Assembly: GCA_032718865.1 (NCBI GenBank)
Contig: JALUTQ010000041.1
Location: forward strand, 1,550,001 to 1,614,000
Direction: 5' to 3'
Length of the DNA stretch: 64,000 nt
Source: Tilletia caries
Taxonomy: Eukaryota; Basidiomycota; Exobasidiomycetes; Tilletiales; Tilletiaceae
Below are positions 33,619 to 45,700 of the stretch, in pieces (position 1 is the stretch's first letter; each line of letters starts with the position of its first letter). The translations under genes and the position numbers were made by a program. The notes under the pieces are model-generated. The model was not told the origin of the DNA. It ran no database searches and saw only the letters and a program-made list of their open reading frames with translations.

Positions 33619-35248
33619 ATGCCTTCAGCGTACCAGGAAGAAGAAGAGCGCGTTCTCTGCGCGGTAGAAGAAGCGCAAAAGTCGGAAGGCAAGATCAATC
33701 TCTCCGCCATTGCGAGAAAACATAACGTCGATGTGCAGCGCCTCACTCGTCGCTACAACGGCAAGGCAAGCAAGAGCACGCGCGCGCCCACCAACCGGAA
33801 GCTGAACGACACAGAGGAGAAGGTGCTCTTGGCGTGGATTGGTATCCTCGACGGTCTGGAGATATCGGCTCGTCCTCGACTGATCCAGGCATCTGCAGAT
33901 CAAATTCTGCGCGACGCGCACACCGATCCAAACACGGTGCCGCTCACAGTCGGCGCGCACTGGGTCGAGAATTTCATCAAGAGGAACCCCGAGCTCAGCA
34001 AGGTCAGACAGAAGTCCAGGGAACTGTCTCGAATGACCCAGGATCATGCGACATTGCTCAGGTTCTACGAAAGGCTTCGCAAGGTCATCCAGCAGCACGG
34101 AATCTTGCCGGACGATATTTGGAACATGGATGAGGTCGGCTTTCGTGTTGGAATTGGGGGAACACAATGGATAGTGACGCTCTGCCCCTCGCGAGAAGCG
34201 CACTTGGCGAGCGAAACGAATCGCGAAACGGTTACCTGCGTCGAGGCAGTCAACGCGACTGGATCAGCAATTTCTCCAATGGTCATCATGTCCGGTATTC
34301 AGCATTCCGAATCATGGACGAACAATTCTGCGCCCGGAGACACTCTTCTTGCGGTATCAGACAAAGGCTATTCGGACGACATCTTGGCTTTGCGTTGGAT
34401 CGTTCACTTCAACAATCGCACGAGACGAATGACCAAAGGATCCAAACGTCTGCTCATATTCGACGGACACGGCTCACACTGTACAAAACAGTTCATCGAC
34501 TTTTTGCGACCAGCAAGAAATAATCCCCTTCAGCTTGCCGCCACACTCCTCACATATCTTGCAGCCTCTGGACGTTGCAGTCTTCCAGCCCTACAAGCAT
34601 TGGCATCGCGAGGCAATCGATGCTGCAACGAGGACTGGATGTACGAATTTCAGCAAAACCGAATTTTTGGCCGCTTTAAACGGCATCCGCATGCACACGA
34701 TGAAGGCAAACACGATCAAGACAGGGTTTCGCCGCACAGGAATACACCCCTATGACCCTACGCAAGTTCTCTCCAAGTATCCCAATCCTACTTCACAATC
34801 ATCCATGCCGCCTCCAATTTCTTTTTCCACACCGCCGGGCTCACCAGGTGTTCCTTCGACCCCGCGAACTATTCGCACGCTGTCCAGATCTGCTCAACAA
34901 ATCGAGGATCGATATGGTCTTGAACTCTCCCCTTCCGTGTCCAGGTTCATCCGAGGATCTCTGCAACAAGCGCGCACAGGTCAACTTGCGGTAACCGCAC
35001 TTGAAGCTCAAACCTCGGCGCAGCAAGAACGACACAAGCGGAACGAACGACAGAGAAAGGTTGTACAATCTGGAGGTGTGCTGTATGCACACGAAGCGCG
35101 AGAGATTGCGAAGGAGAAAATCGAGAAGGAAAAAGAGGGAGGAGGTGCGACGAGAGTGGGTGCTGTTCAAACAGGAGGCCGAGAACAGGAAGTCAAAAGG
35201 TTGGCGAAAACTGTTTACGGAGGTGCGAAGGGAGGCGATGAAGCGTAG
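33619..35248 (+). pseudogene. Pogo-type DDE_1 transposase with one frameshift
   Basis: An N-terminal helix-turn-helix of the psq/CENP-B type (LSAIARKHNVDVQRLTRRY, then AHWVENFIKRNPEL) precedes a DDE_1 catalytic core. Acidic residues lie in NMDEVGF (D171), LIFDGHGSH (D282) and LQPLDVAVFQPYK. The C-terminal tail has HRNTGFRRTGIHPYD-like sequence (GFRRTGIHPYDPTQVL) typical of the family. The reading frame breaks in a T5 run at 34501-34505, just after QFID. Removing one T restores a continuous frame of 542 residues through LPPHSSHILQPLD. Otherwise the gene is complete and intronless. It is either inactivated by this one base or reflects a homopolymer error. Confidence 0.9.
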
Positions 35249-35323
35249 GAGGATCGCGGATAGGCAGTGGGGTGTACAGAGTAGTCAAATTGTGGATGCA
35301 GACATGGCAGCGTCGGAGGAACG

Positions 35324-35461
35324 ATGTTATGGAATGGATCTCATCTTTGATTTCTTCATTGAGCATGTATTCTTCATTGAGCTTGCAGGCCCTCCCTGGA
35401 GGGAGGGCTTTTTTGTGTCAGCGAAAAATGGGAACAACGTTCAACCACCGTTGGGCCCGAG
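35324..35461 (-). repeat. Right 138-bp terminal inverted repeat of the pogo-like element
   Basis: Reverse complement of 33418-33555 with one mismatch; it ends in GGGCCCGAG directly before the TA duplication. Confidence 0.92.
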
Positions 35462-35463
35462 TA

Positions 35464-36510
35464 ATCCTGATCCTGCCCGAGACGAGAAATACTTATTTCT
35501 GCGACTTCGGGTCCCGATGGTTATCTACTTGTGGCTCGTGCTGGGGGTCGGGACTCTTGCGGGACCTCGGGCCTCCCTGCCTGAGTGACATTAAATAATG
35601 GAGTACAGACCAGGCAAGGGCCGAGACACTCACGTGCACAGGCAAGGCCTGTGATCCTGATTCCCCAACCAGAACGATTCTCCAGGATTCGACAACGTGT
35701 GCTGCCGAGTGCCGACAGATAGACAGGGATGCCCGGGCTGCGCCCAGCAGGCCAAGGACCGATACATATGAGATTCGAGGGGCTGACTCTGCGGACGCGA
35801 GGCCCACTGCCTACATAGCTCTGGATTCTCATCGCGCCTCATCGCCTCATCACTCATCCTCCTCCTTCTGCGCCATCACTTGCTCGGTTGATCCAGTAGA
35901 GCGGATAAAAATAGATGCATTGGAAAGAATTTAGAAGAAACATTCTCGCCCAAACGTTCTGACCTTCCGCTTGGGGACCGAGTGGGCGAGAGGAGAGGCC
36001 TGGAGAGGCTGGAGCGTGGAGGGTGGAGAGTGGAGAGTGGAAGCATCGACGAGCAAGGGCCGAGCTCATCGTGAAGAGGGGAAGGTGGTGTCGAGCGTTG
36101 CGTGAAAGAGCGTTGGTCCGAAAACTCCGGAACTTCTTTGTTTGCGTCCGACACATTGATTGCGGCGCGTCGGAGTTCGGGGGAGGTGGCGCAATGGACG
36201 CCCACAGTGACCAGTGGCCTGTGAATCGTAGTACCGAACCGTCTCAGTACCGTGCATGCGTCACGTGTGTCCAAACGCCGACGAGACCTTGTTGAGCGTG
36301 GGAAAATGACCCCATCGGGCTGAACACCTTCTCACCTTCCACCTTGCACGTCCCCGACAGAGCTGCTCTCCTCACCCATCGAAACTTGGCCTTAAACATC
36401 CTTTGCATCCGAATACTTCGAGGTCAACGGCGGCAACGTTTCTCAGCTTCTCTACACATCCATACCCCCTTTTTTTTCTTTCCCCAACTTCACTCAACCA
36501 CAGCAACAAA
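35464..36510. promoter_or_regulatory. Upstream region of the ribosomal P0 gene
   Basis: About 1.05 kb between the pogo element and the P0 start codon. The last 40 bases contain a T-run and CT-rich stretch (about 36468-36486), common in leaders of highly expressed fungal ribosomal genes. No other gene or RNA is recognised. Confidence 0.45.
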
Positions 36511-37528
36511 ATGGGAGGCACGCGCGCTCAGAAGGCGACCTGGTTCGCCAAGCTCGACAACCTGCTCGACACCTACTCCTCCATCTTCATCGTCAACGTC
36601 GACAATGTCGGCTCCCAGCAGATGCACCAGATCCGCCAGTCCCTCCGCGGCGTCGGTGTCGTCCTCATGGGCAAGAACACCATGGTCCGTCGTGCCCTGC
36701 GTCAGGCCCTCTCCGAGCGCCCGGAGTTCGAGCGTCTGTTGCCCCACGTTAAGGGTAACGTCGGATTCGTGTTCACTGCGAATGACCTGAAGGATGTTCG
36801 TGCCAAGATTTTGGCGAACCGAGTCGCGGCGCCCGCCCGTGCCGGTGCGCTCGCCCCCGTCAACGTCACCGTGAACGCGGGTAACACCGGTATGGAGCCC
36901 GGAAAGACCTCGTTCTTCCAGGCGCTCAACATCCCCACCAAGATCGCGCGTGGTACGATTGAGATCGTGTCCGATGTCCAGGTCGTCTCCGCCGGCACCC
37001 GTGTCGGGTCCTCCGAGGCGATGCTGCTCAACATGTTGAACATCTCGCCGTTCACCTACGGTCTTACCGTCGTGCAGATCTACGACTCGGGAGACTGCTT
37101 CGAGTCGGACGTGCTCGACGTCGAGGAGGACACCCTCATCGGTCGCTTCCTGCTCGGCATCAAGCAAGTCGCCTCCATCTCGCTCGCGCTGAACTACCCG
37201 ACCCTGGCCTCGGTCACCCACTCGCTGGTGAACGGCTACAAGGATGTGCTCGCCGTCTCGCTGGCGACCGACTACGACTTTGAGGAGTCGGCCAAGCTCA
37301 AGGAGCGTCTTGCGAACCCGGAGGCGTTCGCGGCTGAGGCTGCGCCTGCTGCTGCTGGTGGTGACGCTGCTCCCGCTGCTGCCAAGGAGGAGGAGAAGAA
37401 GGAGGAGGAGGCTGAGGAGTCTGACGACGACATGGGCTTCGTGAGTCGAATACTTCCAGGGCTCAGCTGTTACGTGCGGAGTTTGGCTGACCGAATCTCT
37501 TCTACTTCAACAGGGTCTCTTCGACTAA
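36511..37528 (+). CDS. RPP0: 60S acidic ribosomal protein P0 (uL10)
   Basis: Scaffold of the ribosomal stalk, binding 25S rRNA and P1/P2 dimers and recruiting translation GTPases. Exons 36511-37440 and 37514-37528; 314 aa, the normal length. The N-terminus [27 protein letters not shown], the NISPFTYGL region and the acidic Ala-rich hinge ending [12 protein letters not shown] are all typical. The last intron splits the conserved C-terminal peptide between MGF and GLFD, so the final exon codes for only four residues. Strong GC codon bias fits high expression. The spot is next to the transposon block, but the gene itself looks undisturbed. Confidence 0.98.
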
Positions 37529-38013
37529 GCGCCATCCATCTCGCGTTCGGGTTGCATGCACAACAAACATGGTACCTCACTTCTCGCTACTTCTCACTGG
37601 AATGCCAGCCCATGCATTTCCTCTCATTCCACCCTTCTAGCGGACTGTGATCTGGAGAGAGTTCGGGGCCTCACGAACATGACTGCTGTAATGGTGCTGT
37701 TTTGATTTGCGGGAAATTCGACGGGGCCGGAGAGACAAGGAACAGAGGAGAGATAGGGAAACAAGGTCGGGGAGAGGAGAAGACTGAAGAGGGACATGGG
37801 GAAAGGAAGACGAGAAGAGTCCGTTGTTAAGGCGATGGATGACGACGACGGGGCCCGGAGGTAGTTGCAGGGGGTTAACGAATGATTGAAGCCTTTGGAG
37901 TCGTGTGTCGGAAGGGAAAGCCGAGGGAGGGGGGAAGTGCTGCTGTAGGGAAAGAGAAGGCTGGGGTCGCCCAGCTGCCCCAGCTCTTTCTCCTGCCATG
38001 AACTGCTCACCGC
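37529..38013. other. Convergent intergenic region after P0, no gene seen
   Basis: Contains the presumed 3' ends of P0 and of the membrane-anchored protein gene on the other strand. The composition is mixed with purine-rich runs. No RNA gene or repeat is recognised. Confidence 0.45.
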
Positions 38014-39535
38014 TCACCCCCAGACGAGGTTCCCCCGATCATCCACACTCGCCTTGGCCCCACCCGCACCACCACTACTAAAAACCTTAACATTCCCACC
38101 CCTCCCGACCCCCATCCCGCCCCCACCCGAATTCGCCCTAGCCTCCTCAGCCCTCCGCTGCCTCGTATGCGCCGCCAGCCTGTCCAACCGATCCCGCTCC
38201 GCGTCCTCTTTCGCGGTCTTCTTCGCCTGTGCTTTTGCCGCGTTTTGGCGCTGTTTCTTCGTTTGTTCTGCTGAAGAGGCGAAGGAGGCGGGGTTGTAGC
38301 CTGGGATGGTTGTGCGTGTTGGGCCTGCTCCTCCTGCTGCTGTTTTGTTGTTGGAGGAGGAGGAGGAGGAGGGAGGTTGGACGGCGGCGGCGCTCGCTTT
38401 GAGGGAACGGACGACGGAGCGGGGTATGGAGGGCGATGCTGCGTCCTGTGGGAGGGCGGCGAATGGGTTGGACGAGGCTAGGGCTGGAGTTGGGTAGATG
38501 TTGTTACTGCTGCTCGCGGTGGAGGAGGAGGAGGAAGGTCGGGCTTGGACGATGCCGTTTACTCGGGCTTTACGAAACAAAGCGAGAGAGAGAGAGCGGG
38601 GGAGAACCCCAGTCAGCGGGGTTCCTGTGAATGGGGAATGGGGGATACAACTACTCACAAGCCTTGCTGGAGCTGACTTCTTCCCACTGCGGCTCCTCCT
38701 TAACAGCAGACACTCTCTCCCATCCATCCTCATCCGCCTGCGCCTGCGCGACCTTCTTCCCTCCTCCTCCTGCGCCAACTTCAGCGTTCGTCCAGCCGGA
38801 CGACGCGCCCCCATTCGTCCACGCCATCTCGTCGTCATCCTCGTAATCTTGGACGCTCTGGGGAAAAGAGGAGGAGGTAGCGCCTGTGTTGGTGGTTGTG
38901 CTCCTGTCCTCGTCCGCTTCGGAGCGGGTGGACGGGGTGGGCGTTGTGGTTGTGGATGGGGTGGAGGGCGCTGCTGCTGCTGCTGCTGCTACTGGAACTT
39001 GTACTGCGCCATTCTTGCCACTTCCGCCTCCGCCGTTCTGCTTCGTGGCTTTCTTCGTGGCGGGCTGTTGTTGTTGCTTTGTGGAAGGGGTGCCATTGGA
39101 TGCGGATGGCTGCGCTTTGGCGGACTCCGCGGCCGTCGTCGTGGCTGTCGTGGCAGCTGCTACAGCCGCGTTCTTCTTTCCCTTCTTCCCCTTCTTGGCA
39201 GTGGCCGGCTTCTCCGGTGCTGAGTTTGCTGCAGCAACAGGAGGCGTGGATGTGGTTTGTGTCTGTGATGATGGTTCATCGGTCGCTGGCAGGGGTTGTT
39301 CTTCCGCCGGTGCAGTTGCAGTCCCGGCTGCTGCGGTCTTCTTCTTCTTGGCTGGCTTCTTGGTGCTCTTCTTGGCCGCGGCAGCAGGAGTGGTGGATGT
39401 GGTGTCCGCTGTTGTGGTAGCTGACGGTGTTGGTTGGGAGTGCTGCCCCTTGGACGGCTGCTTCTGTTGTGTGGTGGTGTACCAGAGCGCGACCGAGAGG
39501 GCGACGACGGCGAGGGAGAGGAGCTGGGTGAGCAT
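38014..39535 (-). CDS. Lys/Ala-rich protein with N-terminal membrane anchor, function unknown
   Basis: Exons 39535-38659 and 38567-38014; 476 aa. The first 19 residues (MLTQLLSLAVVALSVALWY) form a signal-anchor. The rest is hydrophilic and cytosolic if the anchor inserts with the N-terminus out. It has a lysine-rich repeat-like section (KKSTKKPAKKKKTAA, KKGKKGKK), a Ser/Thr/Gln-rich section, an acidic Trp-containing section (DYEDDDEMAWTN, DEDGWERV, PQWEEV) and a KAQAKKTAKEDAERDRLDRL helix. It ends DDRGNLVWG. The layout resembles ER-anchored, ribosome- or SRP-receptor-like basic proteins, but I cannot place it in a family. The second exon begins after a TAAAG acceptor, which is less typical. 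Confidence 0.7.
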
Positions 39536-39850
39536 CGCGTGCGGGCGTAGGCGCGAGCGTGACGCGCGTTGTTGGGTGTTCGGTCGATGTTGTTGTTGTT
39601 GTTGTTGCTGCTGTCGTTGTGGTCCGGATGGATGTTGACCCTGGCCATGAGAAGGCCGAAGGGGGGAAGCGTGGAAGGGAAGGTGGCCAGTGCGCTCGCC
39701 TCATATCCACACTGCACACAAATCAGGTCACTTCCCTCTGTCCCACTTCCTCTCTCAGAACCATCCAAATGTCTACATAGTTCTCCTCTTCTCTATACGA
39801 ATACATATACAGATGTGATATCCATTAGTCCCTCACGTCCGACCGTGGCA

Positions 39851-41090
39851 CTATCTCCTCGACCCAGACGATGCGTCCGCCTCCGCCTCCGCCTCGAGCG
39901 TCTTGACAATCTCCCCACATGCCCGCTCCACCATCTCCGCCATCGGGACCGCCGTCTCTTTATCTTCATCCTCTCCCGCCGCCGCTGGTAGCTTCCTCGA
40001 CCCGTCCTCCTCCTGCCGTTCGTCCAGTATGACCAGTCCACGCACTGGCCCGCCTGCCGGTCCTTCCTTCGCCACCGCAGCCTTGTATGTTGGGTCCTTT
40101 TCTTCTTCTTCTTCTTGTTGCGATGCTGACCCATTCGGCACACGAGTTGATCGGTCGTTCTGGGCGGAAGAGGGAGGTAGTGGCGGTCGGAGGGCGCCTC
40201 GTTCGACGTCCCCGTGCTCGAACATGCCCTGATGGGCAAGTACATACGCAGGCCAGACGATATTGTCATAGTATCCAGGAGGATCTTGCCATAAGTTTTC
40301 TTCTGCGCAAGGAAGTCGTCGTGGAATCAGTCTAGCTGGTTTGTTTCTTACCAAAGTTTGGCAGCAGGGTTTGGTGGGAAGAGATAGACACGTACCTGCA
40401 GTGATGTAGGATCGTTGGGCTCGGCGACTCTTCATGACGTCCCGGCTGCATCGGGTGAAGAAACGGAGGTCGAGCTCGGAGCGGACTCGAGGGTCGAAAT
40501 AGGCCAAGAAGCCGTCGACGAGGACGACTACGAAGTGCTGCTGATCGTCCCTGTTATCCGCCGAGGTCGTGCCAGCGCGTTTATGATTAATGGCTTGTCG
40601 AAGTCGGTCTGCCCAGCGCGAGATGAGGTCGTCTGGGATGGAGACATCGGGGAGGACGTTGAGTTTGTCGTGGGAGGAAAACTCCGGGGGCGTGCTTGCG
40701 TGTGTACGGATGTGCTGCAGCACTCTGTGCATCTTTCCAAAGTCGATCTGTAGAGGAAAGAAGGGGGAGATCAGCCAGCGTTTAATGTCTAATAGACCCA
40801 GAAAGGAAATAGAGACTGACTGATCCATGTGGAGTATCCCAATCGCGTACTTGCTGGTCGCCATTCCAGGCGAGGGGGAGATCTTCTTCCTTGGGAGCAA
40901 AGTCGTCTTGATGGAGGATGAAGGACTTGGTGTCGCCGGCCGAGCGCAGGATTCGGAGCAGGTGTTTGGCCAGCGTCGTCTTGCCTGAGCATGAACCACC
41001 GCCCAATCCGACGAACAGCACACGAGGGCGAGTCTGGCCAGCCCCAGCCAGCCCATCAGCAGCAGGAGCAGCAGCAGCAGCAGTACTCAT
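39851..41090 (-). CDS. NRK1: Nicotinamide riboside kinase
   Basis: Phosphorylates nicotinamide riboside to NMN in the NAD salvage pathway; uridine-kinase-like P-loop fold. Exons 41090-40821, 40747-40396, 40302-39851; 357 aa. Walker A GLGGGSCSGKTTLAKHL is followed by ILHQDDFAPKEEDLP and WDTPHGS. VVVLVDGFLAYFDP and DLRFFTRCSRDVMKSRRAQR (lid region) come next, then PPGYYDNIVWPAYVLAH, the family's substrate-site signature. The C-terminal 110 residues are a lineage-specific extension with an acidic run and SQQEEEEEKDP. The start is the ATG of MSTAAAAAPAA; an in-frame upstream ATG at 41135 would add 15 residues without family similarity. Confidence 0.88.
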
Positions 41091-41893
41091 TGTCCTCTTC
41101 TCTATATGTACTTCCAACAGGACAGTGTATGGCATATGTCAAGACTCAATTGCAAGAGGCGGGCGATTGATTGTGGCGGATAAAAGATTTAGATAGTGTA
41201 TTACATAATCATCCCTCCAGTAAACGGCGTTCCATAAGCAGGGTCAGTGGGGACTACTGGGGAGATATGTATCATTCCACAACCTCCTGCTGGTAAACTC
41301 GACCATTTCAGAGCATCTCCGGACGACGCCCCGGTGTCCTTGAATCCATCTCAAAACAAAAAGGTGTCCGGCGCTTGTTCTGTTGGAGCGGACGAGGCCA
41401 CGCAACACAGTACCAGCCTGTCGGGGCAAAGCTGAACTCTTGGCCAATACAATGCATATCCCGTCGGGGCGTACGTCGCCCTCATCTTGGACCTGAACAA
41501 TCTTCTCCTTCTCCCGGAATCACTCCAGTCTCGAGTCTCGACCCTTCGCCCTTCGGGGCTACACTGACGTCTGTGATACTGCCGGCTAATGGTTTTCTCG
41601 CGCCCCGCCAGGGCGTAAACGGACTGACGCCCTCATCTTTCACCTCATCATTCCATCTTTTGGCTACCTTGTACTTCCCACAGGCCACAGCCGAGGTACG
41701 CAGCATTGCACAGCCAACAACCAAACGTTGGACGGTTGATGGTATGTAAAATGTATATATACGGACGAGCTGCCCACTCTGACCCAAGCTTCTCCTCCCA
41801 TCATCCACATCAACTTCAGTCCTCTTCCACAGCTCCCAGCTTCTCTGCTCACTGCTGCCACAAACACCACATACATATCTACCCCCAACGACA
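41091..41893. promoter_or_regulatory. Divergent intergenic region, NRK1 / small secreted protein
   Basis: About 800 bases shared upstream of two divergent genes. A TATATATA stretch near 41752-41760 lies about 135 bases before the secreted-protein start. No RNA gene is recognised. Confidence 0.45.
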
Positions 41894-42469
41894 ATGTTGC
41901 ACCCGCGCTTCCTCTTCCTCCTTCCCTACCTTTTCGTCCTGCTCGCCACCGTCGTCAACTCCGCGCCCGTTCCGCGCACGACGGACTGCCCTTCTTGCTC
42001 GGGTCTGCCGCGTACTGTGAGTGGAATGATCGTTCCGCCTCGTCAATTTGTTTCTTCGACCCGACATTTGACACCTATACCTTTGTGACGTACAGCTTCA
42101 ATCTCGCGGATTCTTATCCAGCTTGTTGGGCTGCTTCAAAGGGGCAGCGGAAGTTGAGCATACAGGACCTGATCCTTCCTGTGAGTACACACATGCCAGC
42201 GGCCGAACCTTCCCCAACACGCAGTACATCTGACATTCGGCCGCTTTTTCTACTGTGCGTGCTGAGCAGACGCAACGAGGAACGTTTACCAGCAGCTGCA
42301 AGCCACCATAACGCAGTTGCGAGCGAAGCCGGAGTTGACGACTGAAGAGAGGAACCAGCTCGCGGATGCTGAGGCAGCTGCCCGTAACTATCATGCACAA
42401 CTTCTGCAAAGTGATCCTAGGACGAGCAATTTGTACAAAGCCGCTAGTACGTCTACCTCGGGATCGTGA
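41894..42469 (+). CDS. Small secreted protein, effector-like
   Basis: Exons 41894-42016, 42096-42180, 42270-42469; 135 aa. The first 23 residues are a clear signal peptide (MLHPRFLFLLPYLFVLLATV, then VNS and APVP). The mature protein has three cysteines (C32 and C35 in a CPSC motif, and C54), an amphipathic middle and a helical Gln/Ala-rich C-terminal half (NVYQQLQATITQLRAKPELT). There is no known domain. Small size, signal peptide and no recognised family are what one expects of a candidate effector or cell-surface protein, but that is only inference. Introns have GTGAGT donors. An odd cysteine number leaves one thiol unpaired unless it dimerises. Confidence 0.65.
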
Positions 42470-42776
42470 GCTGGCAGACGCGGGGATGGCCTCTCCGCAG
42501 TAGCAAGGAATTTGTTACTACTGGTTCTCTGGCTGGACGCGACCTTCTCTTCCCCCATGTCTCCCTTCTTTGTACGCTCCCCTTTGGCGCCCGAGGCCAA
42601 CGCTCCTCCCGTGCGCCCAGCTTCACCGCCTGTTTGGTGGTGGAGTGTGGAGTTGCCGGTCGCTTCCCACGCTCTCAGTGGATTTTTAGCGACGTGAAAT
42701 ACACTTCCTCCCTTCCTTCCTACTACTGGGGAGAGCTGATGATGATGAGCAGCAACGACGACAACACACTTGAACG
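42470..42776. promoter_or_regulatory. Upstream region of the Afi1-like gene
   Basis: About 300 bases between the secreted-protein stop and the Afi1-like start. It must hold the 3' end of the first gene and the promoter of the second. No distinct motif is recognised. Confidence 0.4.
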
Positions 42777-45700
42777 ATGGCCGCAATGGAGCTGACGGGC
42801 AGCGCGGCATCGACTGCAACGTCCCCCGCAGCGCCGACAATCACAGACGAGGACACGGCCACCGCCACCGCGACTACAACGGCGAGGAGCAGCAGCGCCA
42901 GCGGTGGTGCCAGCAGTACTCATGCAGCATCCTCCCTCCCTCTCCGCAACAAACACTGCCACTTCGTCCTCCTCGCCGAGTTCGACATCGACAAGGGATC
43001 TACCCTCGCGCATCAGTACCCAGCCCCCATCGGACATGATGACCAGTGAGCAGCAGCCAGCAACCAATGAGCAATCCGAGATCTCCACCCCTGACTTGCG
43101 CAACTGAACGTGCTTCTATTTCTTGATCAAAGCATACTCGCAGAACTCATGCTGCCCGACGGCGCCCATGCCCGCTCCGAGGACTGGACCATCTTCTTCC
43201 TCAAGCAGACCTCGCCGCGCTCCCGCCAGAAGCATGCGTCCGTCAATGGCAATGCCAATGGCGACTCAGCGGCCGGCCCAAATGGCACTGCCGACGCCGA
43301 GCCAGCCAAGGCGATCGACACCGACATCGTCTACGTGCTGAATCTGGTGCGGACGAAGCACGACAACTCAGTCAGAAGGTGAGTACCATTCAGTCCTCAT
43401 CGCGCAACATCAGAGCGCAAGCTGATGCCCCTGTATGCATCTTAAATGCAGAGGCGCCATGGTCAAGGCGATGTGCATCGGAACTTCCCATCCTTACGTC
43501 CAAATATTCAAGCCCACTCTGCTCTTGGCCCTGGACGACTACTTTGCAGATCCAGGCATGGACTGTCTCGCTCGTCTGTACGAAGCCATCAACGAGATGA
43601 ATCTCACACCCATGCCGACCTTCTCCAGGGCGGAGAAGATGATCCTGCGCTCGAGCGAACGGAGAGATCTGTTCGAGGAGCGCTTTATGGCTGTGCCTCG
43701 TAGGGACGATAAAGATGGACTGTCGGGGCCTAAGGATACCCATTTTTATGACACCCACATCACCTTTCGACAGATCTGCATCCCTATCCGCTTACCATTG
43801 ACCACGTTCCCCGAAGAAGTAGGAGAGGTACGTAGCAATTTCCTCATCGTTCGAGAGCTAAGAGTTGGCTGTTGACCTCCTGCGTTGGGAACCCACCTTG
43901 TTTCCACAGTACTCTCTCCTGAAATTCATCCAGACCTTCTCCGGACCCAACTCGAATCCGACCGGGCCACAACATTCACACCTACACTCCAACGGGTCCC
44001 TGACTCACCCCATCATCATCCTCTTCAACGCCATGGCAACTCAAAAACGAGTCATCTTCCTCGGCCACGGCCAACCAGCGAACGACGTCGCTACCTTTGT
44101 TCTTTCTGCTTGCGCGCTCGGCAGCGGTTGCGGCGCCGTCTTTCGCGGCTTCACCGCTCGGGCCTTTCCCTATGCCAATCTCACCAGTCTGGACGAGATG
44201 GAGAAGGTGCCTGGATACATCGCTGGCGTCACCAATCCTCGGTTCGAAGATCTGCCGGCCTGGGACGTCATCTGCAACATCGAGACCGGCAGGATCACGA
44301 TCTCGAAGGATATTGAGCCCGCCCCGCCGTTGGGCACCGTATCCTCCCCTCACTCCCACGCGCACAGTCGACAGGGCGGCCTGGTCCGCGATCACTTCTC
44401 GAGTGGCAGTCTGAGCTATGCGTCGGGAAGCATGAGCAAGATTGCCGGTGTGCAGGGTGGAGCTACAACAGATGGCGTATCGAGCACAGGAACGGCGGTG
44501 ACATCAGGTTCTGGTGCTACGCCTTCCCACGGGCCGAGCGAGTCCGCAGTTGGAAGCAGCAGTCGGGCTCCCAGTGAGGCTGACTCCCAGAGCCTCTCGG
44601 GCGGCTATCCGGGCGGGTCCACTGCTGTTGGTACGCTCTCTCGGACGGGGACGACGCTGAGCTCGGGGAAGGAGAAGGCGGTGCATATTGAGGGCCGCCC
44701 GGATGCGTTGGACAATTTACTGATCGAAGATGTGAGTTTTGACAAAGGACCGTGTGGCGATTTCCTCCCAGCCCGACTGACTTTCTGGTTGTTATCTCCC
44801 CTGCGCGCCCCTCCCCGCCCTCTTAGATCGTAGCTGCGATCCAATCCCGCTACGGCGAAACCTACATCCGTGCCCGGATCGTCGACTACGCCGCCTTCTT
44901 CGGCCGGGTCGTCTCCCGGCACGAGGAGTACTTCTGGGGCCACACCAAGATTGGCTGGCCGAGTCAACCTTTTCTGAATGGGCAGCTGGGGAGTGGGCTG
45001 GTGTATGTGGATCGGGAGATGGAGATGCGCGAGATTCAGATTAATGCGATGAGGGCGGAGGGGTGGAGGACCAGCAGTGCTTATGCGCTCTTTCGACAGG
45101 TCAGTCTACGACTCACCCGAAGGGTTGACAAGAAGGGTTTTTGCTGATCACTGAGCTCTTTCTCTAGGATGCGATGCACCGCGAAGTTACTCGAGAGATT
45201 CGGGCATTCGATTTCGTGCATCAGATTCACAGATTACGGCGGGTGAAGCAGCTTTCTCATGGAGAGTCCGACCTGATCTTTGCCATGATTGCTAAATCGG
45301 TCAAGACTCCGGAGCAAATTGTCGAAGTGAGTCCATTTCAGAGCAACGGCCCTCTACTCTCTCTCTGTATAGCAAGTTCCGATCTCACCCGTTGCCCATC
45401 TTGTTTCGCAGCTGTTATCTGACTTACCTGCACACACAGGCGGGCTCAGTCCTTTAGCCTACGGGCTCTACCACCCCGTTCCCGCGGTCCGGAACGCTAT
45501 GGTCGAGTTTTTCGCCAACCTGTGCACCCATCCCGTCGCCCGCAAGCTGATCACGAACCTGAGTACCTTCCACCGACTCGCGCTAGCCAGATTGCTGAAC
45601 GAGCGTGAATTGCAAATCAATGCGTTGCGAGTGGCTCAAGGTCAGCAGCAAGGCCACAGTCAGGGTCAATCTGGTCCTGGTTCCGGTCCGGGTCCGCAGC

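Larger units (their letters stand above)
33418..35461 (+). mobile_element. Pogo-like (Tc1/mariner superfamily) DNA transposon, 2044 bp
   Basis: Bounded by a TA target duplication (33416-33417 and 35462-35463) and by 138-base terminal inverted repeats (33418-33555 and 35324-35461). I find only one mismatch between the repeats, A/T in the CACAATAAAG segment. The repeats begin CTCGGGCCCAACGG and contain an internal palindrome, GCCCTCCCTCCAGGGAGGGC. The element carries a single DDE_1 transposase on the plus strand. Near-identical ends argue for a recent insertion. Confidence 0.93.

Noticed and set aside
38498..39638. Cys/Val-rich plus-strand frames opposite the lysine-rich membrane protein
   Set aside because: Mirror of GCT/GCC and GTT repeats; the minus-strand model has an anchor and clean splicing.
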